The notes under the pieces were generated by a model. It was not told the DNA's origin, searched no databases, and saw only the letters and a program-made list of their open reading frames with translations. 64,000 nt of DNA from Streptococcaceae bacterium AF54-32pH5A (GTDB lineage Bacteria; Bacillota; Bacilli; Lactobacillales; Streptococcaceae): positions 310,001 to 374,000 of the forward strand of contig JAQDAD010000001.1 of the NCBI GenBank assembly GCA_027682205.1. Direction: 5' to 3'. Below, one piece after another: positions 17,700 to 24,676 of this stretch. The translations under genes and the position numbers were made by a program. Positions within the stretch are counted from its first letter, which is position 1. Each line of letters starts with the position of its first letter.

Positions 17700-18824
17700 C
17701 TATTCTAAATGGTTTAATATTGTTTGAAAAATATATTCATCAATAAATTTATCTATAGCCCTAACGTTCTTAAGGTGATGAGCATATTCCATTAAACGTT
17801 CTAACTTTCCAAATTCATCAATTATTCTTCTGTCCGAAGAATCTAAAATATTTACAGTTGTAGCATACCTGTTCTGAATTATTTTTTCTGAAATCTCCTT
17901 GGATAGCTCGCTAAACTCAACAACTAAATCAAACCTATTATATATTGGTTCGCCTAGCACCTCTTTGATATGGGCTACAGACAAGAAATTTGAGGTGCAG
18001 ATAATAAGCCCATTTTCTAAATGAACTTCATAATTTCTATCGGAATAAATTCCCTCATCAAATAGTTGATAAAATGCACTATAGAATAAATTATTTGCTT
18101 TATCAAACTCATCTAAAAGAATAACATTACTTTGTCTATCGAGTAAATCTTTAGCAAATGAGCTGGAGGTATGACTAGCACCAAATAAATAATCAGAGAA
18201 CGAGTTGTTTTGGTACATAGAAAATTGTTTTCTAAACAGCTCTTGCCCAATTATTTCAGCAATGAATTTAGCTGTTTCAGTTTTTCCTACCCCAGTTGGT
18301 CCGTAAAATAAAACAGTTAGAGGCTTTTTGTTGTTATAACCTTTAGCAGTTTTATATAAGCCCCTAGATAGAGCATCTTTAACATTTTTTTGACCTAGTA
18401 TTTTATCATCAAAATGTTTTTTAAATTGTTCTAGATGATTAATATTAAACGCTTTATACTCATATCTTTCTATTTTTAAATTATATTTTTTCGATTCTTT
18501 GAATATTTTTAAGATACTTTCGGGTGGATTCTGGGCAAATATATTAGATATCTTCATTGAGCTAAGTATTGATTTGAATCCGTTCAATCCAGATTCACTT
18601 AGCCTGAAAAACTCTGCTGAAGATATGCTCATATTCTTTATTTTTCTTATTGACTTAGGTGGAATATCTGATATTTCTCCATTTTGAATAATTTTATGCG
18701 TGTGTTGTCGGCTCTCATAGTCTATTTCATCTAGTAACTCAGAAAGAGATATAGATTCTTTAGGAAGTTGAGATATAAAATAATCTTCTGGACAGTAATA
18801 AATTTTAATATTAGTTTTCGTCAT
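17700..18824 (-). CDS. Clp-like AAA+ ATPase paired with a DUF6414-like gene
   Basis: ATPase of 374 residues with one AAA+ module of the Clp (AAA_2) type. Walker A is GPTGVGKT at 175-182, Walker B is VILLDEFDKA at about 234-243, sensor 1 is in LIICTSNF, and an arginine-finger-like NRFDLVVEF follows, as in ClpB/ClpX. Residues 1-165 match no domain I recognise and may be the substrate- or partner-binding part. No ClpP-binding loop is obvious. The gene starts 14 bases inside the end of the DUF6414-like gene, so they are translationally coupled. Possible roles are defence or stress response; none is proven. Confidence 0.85.
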   Translation of the reverse strand: MTKTNIKIYYCPEDYFISQLPKESISLSELLDEIDYESRQHTHKIIQNGEISDIPPKSIRKIKNMSISSAEFFRLSESGLNGFKSILSSMKISNIFAQNPPESILKIFKESKKYNLKIERYEYKAFNINHLEQFKKHFDDKILGQKNVKDALSRGLYKTAKGYNNKKPLTVLFYGPTGVGKTETAKFIAEIIGQELFRKQFSMYQNNSFSDYLFGASHTSSSFAKDLLDRQSNVILLDEFDKANNLFYSAFYQLFDEGIYSDRNYEVHLENGLIICTSNFLSVAHIKEVLGEPIYNRFDLVVEFSELSKEISEKIIQNRYATTVNILDSSDRRIIDEFGKLERLMEYAHHLKNVRAIDKFIDEYIFQTILNHLE

Positions 18825-19607
18825 TACTTACACCTGCCAATAATACATCATAAACATCAACTTCTTCCTCAGAATTAACAGCTCCCTCGCCATTAGCTAA
18901 TCTTGCGCCGTCTAGAACTTGATTGCTTTGTTCACTTTGAAATGAAAATTCTTGTGCCATACTTAAATGGTTAAGGTTCATTTTCCCAACCTTTACCGCA
19001 TGATAAGTCAGAGTCATTTTTACTAAATCAGATAAAGAGTATGATGATTAAAAGATTTTAAATTGAAACGAAGAATTTTCTTCGTTTTGTCATTCTCTAA
19101 TACCATTTCAAAATAGCCACGACCTTGGTTTAGGGCGGAATCCATTTTTTGAACATTCAGCTTAAAATCACCAGCATCAATTAAGCCTTCAGTCATGGTG
19201 AGATAGGGCGTCATCAATTTATAGTATGTCATTGAATCTTTAAACGCATAAACTTTTGCTGAGGAAAATTCCTGAATACCAGTTTTTATGGACGCGTCTT
19301 TAAAAATACCTAAATAGTCTGTTAAAACAGTATTAGTAACAGCTTGATTCAATAATTTTTCAGAATTATATCCCAAATTTCCACTTATTTCACCTTTTAT
19401 TCCTAAGTTTAATAGTGAGAGTATTTTAGCCCCAACACCAATCGTTGATTCAGCTTCGGTATTGCCTCTTGCCCTTGTTTCAGATTGTTTTACTAACTTT
19501 GCGATTATTTGGCCTTCATTATTCATATAAATTAGATCCGTTGCCGATTCCTCATCAAAGTAAACTACTCTAGTGAATTCGATATTATTTTTCTTTTTTT
19601 TAGCCAT
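18811..19607 (-). pseudogene. DUF6414-like protein gene broken by a frameshift
   Basis: The first 194 codons (19607-19023, ending LRFNLKSFNHHTLYLI) begin IEFTRVVYFDEESATDLIYM, which resembles the DUF6414 family. The reading frame then stops, but a -1 shift near 19040-19045 opens a continuation reading YSLSDLVKMTLTYHAVKVGK, which joins smoothly and runs to 18811. Together they would give about 270 residues. A 1-base deletion, a sequencing error or a programmed shift are all possible; no classical slippery heptamer is visible. A start with AGGAG at 19607 is good. The downstream ATPase overlaps the continuation by 14 bases, showing the intact gene was coupled to it. Confidence 0.75.
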
Positions 19608-19765
19608 GGCCGTCTCCTATAAAATTTATGTTTCTATTGTATCACGAATACTTGATAGATGTCTTCTCTCAATAATACATTCATCGTTGATTATCCTTAT
19701 TCCCCATCTCCAGTCAAGTAGCAGTCAAAATAACTAGCTACTCTAACCCTTTTAGAAACAGCATC

Positions 19766-19800
19766 TTTACGAGAAGGAACCGAAATGGGCTTCTCGTAAA
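19766..19800. repeat. Perfect 11-bp inverted repeat (hairpin 1 of a tandem pair)
   Basis: TTTACGAGAAG/CTTCTCGTAAA with a 13-base loop, followed by ATTTTGATT on the plus strand. It lies in the 615-base gap between the DUF6414-like gene and the 133-residue gene. Confidence 0.8.
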
Positions 19801-19813
19801 ATTTTGATTAATA

Positions 19814-19869
19814 AAAAGATGAATAATAACCATTACCTGAGGTTAAAGTATGGGCATTATTCATCTTTT
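19814..19869. repeat. Perfect 14-bp inverted repeat (hairpin 2 of a tandem pair)
   Basis: AAAAGATGAATAAT/ATTATTCATCTTTT with a 28-base spacer, 14 bases after hairpin 1. The 3' arm overlaps the start of a 43-residue hydrophobic ORF (ATG at 19850). It could be a terminator, a small RNA or a miniature element. The rest of the gap 19982-20222 shows no ORF or repeat I can support. Confidence 0.8.
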
Positions 19870-19981
19870 GTATCTTAGAATAGATGGTTACATAATATTG
19901 TTTATATTATTTTTGAACATCGCTGGTTATTTAGGTGTGAGTTTTTACTACGCTCATGTCCTTATTGTGCTAGATAAATAG
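19850..19981 (+). CDS. Possible 43-residue hydrophobic peptide
   Basis: ATG at 19850 preceded by TGAGG at seven bases. The peptide starts MGIIHLLYLRIDGYIILFIL, has one membrane-spanning stretch and ends VLIVLDK. Its start codon sits in the loop and 3' arm of the perfect hairpin at 19814-19869, which could mask it. It could be a type I toxin-like peptide or a chance ORF; there is no homology I recognise. Confidence 0.3.
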   Translation: MGIIHLLYLRIDGYIILFILFLNIAGYLGVSFYYAHVLIVLDK

Positions 19982-20222
19982 CTCATAAACAGAACATTTA
20001 TTCTCTGATAGTCATTAAATCATTCCTAATAGCCACCATTATATCACCTATACAATGGTCTTTCTCGCATACACAATAAATCAAGCAGTAACGTCGCCTA
20101 TTGATTTCACTCCCTTAAATTTATCATTTTAGCAACTCGATATAAGATTTGCTTACTTATCTTGGCTAACCTTTGAGTTATGTGAACTTTTTCTTCGTCC
20201 TAAACTACAATGCTTTTTGAAA

Positions 20223-20624
20223 TTAAGAGTCAATTATCTTTAAATTAAGCAATTTATTATATAGCTCATCTGCATTTGCGTTCATCGCATTAACCCAGTG
20301 TAAAGCTAAAACAAGTTCATTGGGTGATTCAGCTTGAATATAACCTTGCCATTGACCATTTAAGAATATAGGAATAATTTGCCCATATAATACCTCCAGA
20401 TACATAAAACTGGCGACACCTGTTCTTTGATACATAGTTAGACAAAGATCATAGGCTGAATTAAAAATACTATCTAGTTCAAACCCTTCTAAACGAATTG
20501 CTTCCGCAAATTCTACCAGACTGTGTAACGCATTTATTTCATGTTTACTTAAATAGTAGTAATATATTCTTTCAAAATTTGATACTTGCTGGATATTTTT
20601 ATTACTAAATTTTAAATTTAACAT
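20223..20624 (-). CDS. Hypothetical protein, third gene of the ATPase-zinc ribbon operon
   Basis: Protein of 133 residues that I do not recognise. It is predicted soluble and mostly helical (ISKHEINALHSLVEFAEAIR-like patterns) with no signal peptide or membrane helix. It follows the zinc-ribbon gene by 18 bases and a ribosome site lies before its start (GGGGGAG region). Its job is likely tied to the two upstream genes. Confidence 0.7.
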   Translation of the reverse strand: MLNLKFSNKNIQQVSNFERIYYYYLSKHEINALHSLVEFAEAIRLEGFELDSIFNSAYDLCLTMYQRTGVASFMYLEVLYGQIIPIFLNGQWQGYIQAESPNELVLALHWVNAMNANADELYNKLLNLKIIDS

Positions 20625-20642
20625 AAACTCCCCCCATTATGT

Positions 20643-20825
20643 CTATTTTTCACCAAAACCGCGACACTCTATGCATTTACCACTGCCTGCACACTGTATA
20701 CATCGACTACCGCCACCAGAATAAACGTTATAGGGACTAGGATGAGGATTATTTCCTCTATCATCTCCAGTTCCGTTGCAAAACTGACAAATTCCAGTCC
20801 CTCTACAAATGCTACATTTGGCCAT
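20643..20825 (-). CDS. Small DnaJ-like zinc-ribbon protein
   Basis: Cysteine-rich protein of 60 residues with four CxxCxG-type units: CSICRGTG, CQFCNGTG, CIQCAGSG and CIECRGFG. This is the arrangement of the DnaJ central zinc domain without J-domain or substrate domain. It should bind two zinc ions and may hold a client or partner protein. The start at 20825 has GGAGGAAT before it. It sits between an ATPase gene (24 bases upstream) and the 133-residue gene in one operon. Confidence 0.75.
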   Translation of the reverse strand: MAKCSICRGTGICQFCNGTGDDRGNNPHPSPYNVYSGGGSRCIQCAGSGKCIECRGFGEK

Positions 20826-20849
20826 GGGAATATTCCTCCATTTTTGTTT

Positions 20850-21578
20850 TTATTTTTTCAAAAGATTATGAATCATGCGCTCTGGATCGTCTAGTGTAAG
20901 TTTAGTAATCTGATAACTATCGGAATCGCGATAGTTAATTTCCTGAATAGATTCGTTAAAATTATATATTTTTGCGTTAGGTAGTGCTGTAATGATAGGT
21001 GAATGTGTAGCTATAATGAATTGTGCTCCACTTTGTGATAACTCATAAATCTTAGCCATAAAAGTAAGCTGATTTTGCGGTGAAAGTGCGGCTTCTGGCT
21101 CATCCAGTATATACAATCCATTTGGTTTGAATTTATTTAAAATTAATCCGAGAAACGCTTGGCCATGAGAACGTTCATGGGGAATTCCACCATAATAATC
21201 TAATTTATATCCCAAAGCAATTTCTGTCTTATATATATCTTCAAGATATGTTGCTACGTTATAATAACTCTCAGCCCTCAAAAAAAATCCGTCTACTGGC
21301 CTTCTAGCTCCTCTTATAATTTGAATATATTCACTTAGATTAGAATGGGTATCTTTCGTGGCGAAATTAAAGTTGACAGTGCCCCCTTCAGCATTAAATC
21401 CCAAGTTAACTGCTATACCTTCGAGAAGAGTCGATTTACCACTACCATTTTCTCCCATAAAGAAAGTAATTGGAGAGGATAGATCTAGCGAATCGATAGA
21501 ATTTATTGACGGGATATTAGCATAGTATTTTCCTTTAGGTATAGGCTTCATTTTTATCTCTTTGACAAAAAAATCCAT
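20850..21578 (-). CDS. RecF/SbcC-like AAA ATPase (OLD-type nucleotide-binding domain)
   Basis: Stand-alone ABC-fold ATPase of 242 residues. Walker A is GENGSGKST (42-50), a signature-like SHGQAFL lies at 137-143, Walker B ILDEPEAAL at about 157-165, and the final part has the H-loop THSPII. It has no coiled coil or TOPRIM domain, so it is shorter than OLD or RecF. Similar lone ATPases occur in many Firmicutes chromosomes. First in an operon with the zinc-ribbon and 133-residue proteins. Confidence 0.85.
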   Translation of the reverse strand: MDFFVKEIKMKPIPKGKYYANIPSINSIDSLDLSSPITFFMGENGSGKSTLLEGIAVNLGFNAEGGTVNFNFATKDTHSNLSEYIQIIRGARRPVDGFFLRAESYYNVATYLEDIYKTEIALGYKLDYYGGIPHERSHGQAFLGLILNKFKPNGLYILDEPEAALSPQNQLTFMAKIYELSQSGAQFIIATHSPIITALPNAKIYNFNESIQEINYRDSDSYQITKLTLDDPERMIHNLLKK

Positions 21579-21711
21579 TGTATCCCCTTTCAGCTTTTGC
21601 TTTTATTATACCATTTATTTGTAGAATATAAAAATAAAATCGAGCACTATAGATAGTCTGACACTCAGCAGTCTAAACATAATCTGAGTTCACACATCTT
21701 ATAGGTAAAAC

Positions 21712-21739
21712 AAAAGACGGTTCAGAATAACCGTCTTTT
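21712..21739. terminator. Bidirectional terminator after the LPXTG gene
   Basis: Perfect 11-bp stem AAAAGACGGTT/AACCGTCTTTT with a 6-base loop and A/T runs on both sides. It lies between the LPXTG gene stop (21824) and the ATPase operon start. Confidence 0.88.
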
Positions 21740-21823
21740 TAAATGTATTATTATCAAATAAATCCTTATAAGACTATAAACAGATTTTATTTATCTATAA
21801 TAACCTTTTCAAAACTGTAAACA

Positions 21824-23125
21824 TTAGTGACGTTCGTGTCTTCCTTTATAGCGTTTCTTAGTCAAACCTAAACTAGAAAGGAGTCCTACACCTAGGAATC
21901 CTAGGCTAGAAACGGCTTCACCAGTATTTGGGAGTTTGTTTTTAGTAGTTTCATTGGATTTATTAGTTCCAGATTGCTTGGTTGTATCCCCGTTATTATC
22001 CCCTTGATTTGAATTATTTTGTTTTTCGCCATTGTCGGATGGAGTTGAATCGTTACCGTTTTTAGCAGGATTTTGATTATCTGTTGGGTTTTCAGACTTA
22101 CCATTTCCATTGTCGCTAGGTTTGTTATCGCTCGGATTGAGTTTGTTACCTTGGTTGCTGTTATTGCCATTGTCGCTTGGATTTGGCGTTGGCTGCGGAG
22201 TTGGCTCAGGCGTTGGTTTAGGGTCTGGAGTTGGTATAGGTGTCGGTGCTGGTTTTTCTGGTTCAGCTGGCTTTTGAGGTTCAGCTGGTCTTTCTGGTTC
22301 AGCTGGCTTTTGAGGTTCAGCTGGTTTTTCTGGTTCAGCTGGTTTTTGAGGTTCAGCTGGTTTTTCTGGTTCAGCTGGCTTTTGAGGTTCAGCTGGCTTT
22401 TGAGGTTCAGCTGGTTTTTGAGGTTCAGCTGGTTTTTGAGGTTCAGCTGGTTTTTCCGGTTCAGCTTTCTCATACAAGAGTTCTATTTGTTTTAGACCCC
22501 CATATCTAAGCTGATGAGGAAGTTGCACTTCAACGCCAACCCCCTCATCATTGGGAGTAATAGCCTTATCGAACTTAAAACCGCTATATTCCTTAGGGTT
22601 AACCGTATAGGTATCGCCCTTAGACAATTGAACGTTTTGACGTTCAATCAGCTTTGGTCGGCGCCGAGACATGTCCCAGTGGCTGATTACAACCTCCTGG
22701 GTCTCAGCCTGGGTCTGACCTGGATTTTGACCAGGGTTTTCCGAACTGAAGAAGAAGCTTATAGTTTGATCCAAAGCCGCTCCTTTAAGGGTGGCATATT
22801 GAACGGTATATTCTGATTGAGTAAACTCTCGAATTCTAATACCGTCAAAGTGTACACCTCCCTTAAATGTATAACCATCTATAGTAGGGGCTTGAGCTGT
22901 ATAACTCTCCCCCTTACTCAACTCTACGACCCATTCTTTAATGGGTGTAGAGTAGTTTTGATCATAGAATATGCCAATTTTTACTCGGGAAACTTCTTCT
23001 ACCCGAGTCTCAATGTTATTATTAGGAGTAGTTTCCTCAGCAGAAACTGACACTGGGACAGCCGTAGTTGCTCCTAGAACAGCTACTGAAAACAATACGA
23101 TTCCGTATTTAGCAATATTTTTCAT
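21824..23125 (-). CDS. LPXTG-anchored surface protein with AEPxKP repeats
   Basis: Cell-wall protein of 433 residues. A signal peptide ends near SVSAEE. Two related domains of about 80 residues follow, each with LSKGxxYT (first VELSKGESYTAQAP, second VQLSKGDTYTVNP), which looks MucBP-like. Next come 12 hexapeptide AEP(Q/E)(K/R)P repeats, a Pro-Thr spacer, an Asn/Ser/Asp-rich stalk, then LPNTGE, a hydrophobic helix and a basic tail ending HERH. Sortase A should anchor it. The start is at 23125, because GGAGG precedes that ATG; the ORF extends upstream without a ribosome site. No clear promoter is seen, and a recombinase switch candidate lies just upstream. Confidence 0.9.
   Translation of the reverse strand: MKNIAKYGIVLFSVAVLGATTAVPVSVSAEETTPNNNIETRVEEVSRVKIGIFYDQNYSTPIKEWVVELSKGESYTAQAPTIDGYTFKGGVHFDGIRIREFTQSEYTVQYATLKGAALDQTISFFFSSENPGQNPGQTQAETQEVVISHWDMSRRRPKLIERQNVQLSKGDTYTVNPKEYSGFKFDKAITPNDEGVGVEVQLPHQLRYGGLKQIELLYEKAEPEKPAEPQKPAEPQKPAEPQKPAEPQKPAEPEKPAEPQKPAEPEKPAEPQKPAEPERPAEPQKPAEPEKPAPTPIPTPDPKPTPEPTPQPTPNPSDNGNNSNQGNKLNPSDNKPSDNGNGKSENPTDNQNPAKNGNDSTPSDNGEKQNNSNQGDNNGDTTKQSGTNKSNETTKNKLPNTGEAVSSLGFLGVGLLSSLGLTKKRYKGRHERH
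22250..22465 (-). repeat. Twelve 18-bp tandem repeats encoding AEP(Q/E)(K/R)P
   Basis: 216 bases, 12 units of 18 bp in the LPXTG gene. Units are nearly identical at DNA level and alternate between GlnLys and GluLys versions. Such arrays change copy number by slippage, which would vary the stalk length. Confidence 0.95.
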
Positions 23126-23179
23126 TTGTTTTTCCTCCATTTTTTGTTTTTGAAAGTCTAAACTTTTTCCCAAAAAATA

Positions 23180-23192
23180 ACCTCTGCTACAA
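23180..23192. repeat. Left copy of a 13-bp inverted repeat flanking the recombinase cassette
   Basis: ACCTCTGCTACAA, matched exactly in reverse at 24069-24081. The two copies bound 902 bases that contain the recombinase gene and both 26-bp dyad sites. It lies 55 bases upstream of the LPXTG gene start. Confidence 0.75.
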
Positions 23193-23204
23193 GGAATTTG
23201 GTGG

Positions 23205-23230
23205 ATTCTAATGGACGAACGTCAAATAGA
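23205..23230. repeat. Recombinase dyad site, left copy (26 bp)
   Basis: 26 bp with internal dyad: TCTA ... GACG-AA-CGTC ... TAGA around a central AA dinucleotide. It resembles small serine-invertase sites (hix/gix type: about 26 bp, 2-bp crossover core). It matches the right copy (23322-23347, inverted) at 19 of 26 positions, including GACGAACGT. Confidence 0.6.
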
Positions 23231-23239
23231 ACGCTTAAA

Positions 23240-23287
23240 AAAACAAAAATACTAGTTTCAAAAAGGCGCAAAACCTGATGAAACTAG
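23240..23287 (-). terminator. Terminator of the recombinase gene inside the candidate invertible segment
   Basis: Minus-strand stem CTAGTTTCA/TGAAACTAG (23287-23279 and 23260-23252) with a 3-bp inner stem, followed by TATTTTTGTTTTTTT. It lies between the two 26-bp dyad sites and would stop transcription from entering the LPXTG gene in the present orientation. Confidence 0.7.
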
Positions 23288-23321
23288 CATTCGGAAAATG
23301 AATTTTTCAATCGTTGAGAAT

Positions 23322-23347
23322 TCTAACAAACGTTCGTCTGCTAGAAT
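23322..23347. repeat. Recombinase dyad site, right copy (26 bp, inverted)
   Basis: Inverted partner of 23205-23230. Core ACGTTCGTC at 23330-23338, outer blocks TCTA and TAGAAT. It lies 13 bases from the recombinase stop codon. The segment between the two crossover centres is about 115 bp. Confidence 0.6.
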
Positions 23348-23359
23348 ATTTTGACAGTC

Positions 23360-24037
23360 TCATTTTACCATTTTATTCCATAAATGCAAGCACTTAGAGG
23401 ATTTTTTTGATTTTGTTTTTATGTTATTGCGCTTTAAGATATTATAAAGGGTGGCCGTGGATATGTTGGAAGTTTGAGAAATCTCTTTAACTGTTAGATT
23501 TGACTGTTGATATAGCTGGATAACTTCTTTTTCCTTAGTTTTAGAAATTCCTTTATTGCCCAATTTAACACCTCGCTCCTTAGCTTTACGCAAACCGTCT
23601 TTAGTTCTGGAGCGTATAGATTCTAGTTCCATCTCCGCGACGTATCCTAGAATAACAACCAGTAATTTGCCAGTTAGTGAGTCTGTCGCAATATTTTCTT
23701 TCAGGCTGATTAATTGAATATCATGAATAGTTAGGTCGTCCAATATATTTACTAGAGTAAACATTTTTCTAGTTAGTCTATCCAACTTGTAAACGACTAA
23801 CGATACCTGTTTGTTGATTCGCTTAAGTTTTTTAGCTAGTTTCAAGGCCTTAAGTAACTGAACTCGGTTATCTTGAGATCCTGATTCTTTTTCGATAAAA
23901 AGTATATCACAAGACTTCAGAGCTTCTTTCTGAACCTCTAGACCTAACTCTTGGCGGTTGTCCGTGGAGCTGACACGAGCATAGCCGATTTTGATTTCCC
24001 GTAGATCCTTGAATTTATTGATGTGGTATTTGGTCAC
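23360..24037 (-). CDS. Small serine recombinase (resolvase/invertase family)
   Basis: Site-specific recombinase of 225 residues. The N-terminal catalytic domain has YARVSST with the nucleophile Ser23, then YKLDRLTRKM, and the catalytic region LGYVAEMELESIRSRTKDGL. The C-terminal helix-turn-helix is NLTVKEISQTSNISTATLYN, of the Hin/resolvase type. The start is a GTG at 24037 with AAGGAG seven bases before it. It lies upstream of the LPXTG gene on the same strand, with paired dyad sites between them and 13-bp inverted repeats around it. Invertase and resolvase roles cannot be told apart by sequence alone. Confidence 0.92.
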   Translation of the reverse strand: MTKYHINKFKDLREIKIGYARVSSTDNRQELGLEVQKEALKSCDILFIEKESGSQDNRVQLLKALKLAKKLKRINKQVSLVVYKLDRLTRKMFTLVNILDDLTIHDIQLISLKENIATDSLTGKLLVVILGYVAEMELESIRSRTKDGLRKAKERGVKLGNKGISKTKEKEVIQLYQQSNLTVKEISQTSNISTATLYNILKRNNIKTKSKKSSKCLHLWNKMVK

Positions 24038-24068
24038 GATTATCTCCTTGTTTAACTTGGCCTTGCCA

Positions 24069-24081
24069 TTGTAGCAGAGGT
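24069..24081. repeat. Right copy of the 13-bp inverted repeat flanking the recombinase cassette
   Basis: TTGTAGCAGAGGT, exact reverse complement of 23180-23192, 31 bases upstream of the recombinase start. No target duplication is visible outside the two copies. Confidence 0.75.
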
Positions 24082-24117
24082 AGGTTCAGTTTAACAAGAA
24101 TTTTGGAGAAAGAAAAA

Positions 24118-24135
24118 GACCCACGATTGTGAGTC
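24118..24135 (-). terminator. Terminator of the 125-residue gene
   Basis: Minus-strand stem GACTCAC/GTGGGTC with a 4-base loop, followed by TTTTTCTTTC. Confidence 0.8.
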
Positions 24136-24149
24136 CTATTAACGGATAG

Positions 24150-24527
24150 CTATCTTCCCTCCCGTAAAAGATTATACTGCTCATTCGTTAACCCAAGAAC
24201 TTCTTGCATAATATGTTCGATATTATCTTGAAGTTCTCGTTGCTCAAAAGAACCACTTTTATGCAAGATTTTAGACGATAATTCGGCTTGCTTTATACAC
24301 CTCATTACGCTATTGATTGCCTTCTCGTTCTTTTTGGTTAGCTTAATTTGTTGTTCAAGTGTGTAGCCTGTAATTCTTTCAACAATTTTATAACCGTCAC
24401 CCATGAATGGCATGTAATCGAAGTTAACTAATAGTCTTCTGGCAATGCTTTCCTTTGAGTATGGATCCTTTGCCGTGTCATTCCAGACTATCTGTTTGAA
24501 TCTGTCTGGGGTGTAATTTAAAAACAT
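24150..24527 (-). CDS. Hypothetical protein of the island
   Basis: Protein of 125 residues, predicted soluble and helical, unrecognised. It starts MFLNYTPDRFKQIVWNDTAK, with GGAGG 12 bases before the ATG. A large stem-loop (24557-24595) lies in its leader and a terminator follows it. The isolated setting between recombinase and unknown genes fits mobile-element cargo. Confidence 0.65.
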   Translation of the reverse strand: MFLNYTPDRFKQIVWNDTAKDPYSKESIARRLLVNFDYMPFMGDGYKIVERITGYTLEQQIKLTKKNEKAINSVMRCIKQAELSSKILHKSGSFEQRELQDNIEHIMQEVLGLTNEQYNLLREGR

Positions 24528-24556
24528 AACGACTTACCTCCAAATTTTACCCACCG

Positions 24557-24595
24557 CTTGCTCGGCAGGCAATTTTATTTCCTACCGAGCGCAAG
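24557..24595. repeat. GC-rich imperfect inverted repeat in the leader of the 125-residue gene
   Basis: CTTGCTCGGCAGG (24557-24569) and CCTACCGAGCGCAAG (24581-24595) can pair over about 12 bp with a 2-base bulge and one mismatch. No T-run follows, so it is not a normal terminator. It could be a translation regulator or an origin-like structure. Confidence 0.6.
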
Positions 24596-24676
24596 GGTTT
24601 AATTCCAGAAGTAAAAAAATCTGAAAAGTGCGAAATATGGTCTATATTATACACTAATATATATGCTCTGTCAATA

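Noticed and set aside
19023..19060. Programmed -1 frameshift in the DUF6414-like gene
   Set aside because: The bases TCT TTT AAT CAT CAT do not form a classical X-XXY-YYZ heptamer and no strong downstream structure is seen; a mutation is simpler.
19620..19660. cin-box-like TTCGTGATA near the DUF6414-like gene
   Set aside because: It differs from TACGAATA at key positions; competence control is not supported.
22073..22509. Plus-strand ORFs rich in Phe/Trp or Val/Gln across the repeat array, and a minus-strand ORF of Gln-Leu-Asn-Leu repeats at 21901-22473
   Set aside because: They are shadows of the 18-bp repeats in other frames, with no ribosome sites, and the AEPxKP frame has signal peptide and LPXTG anchor.
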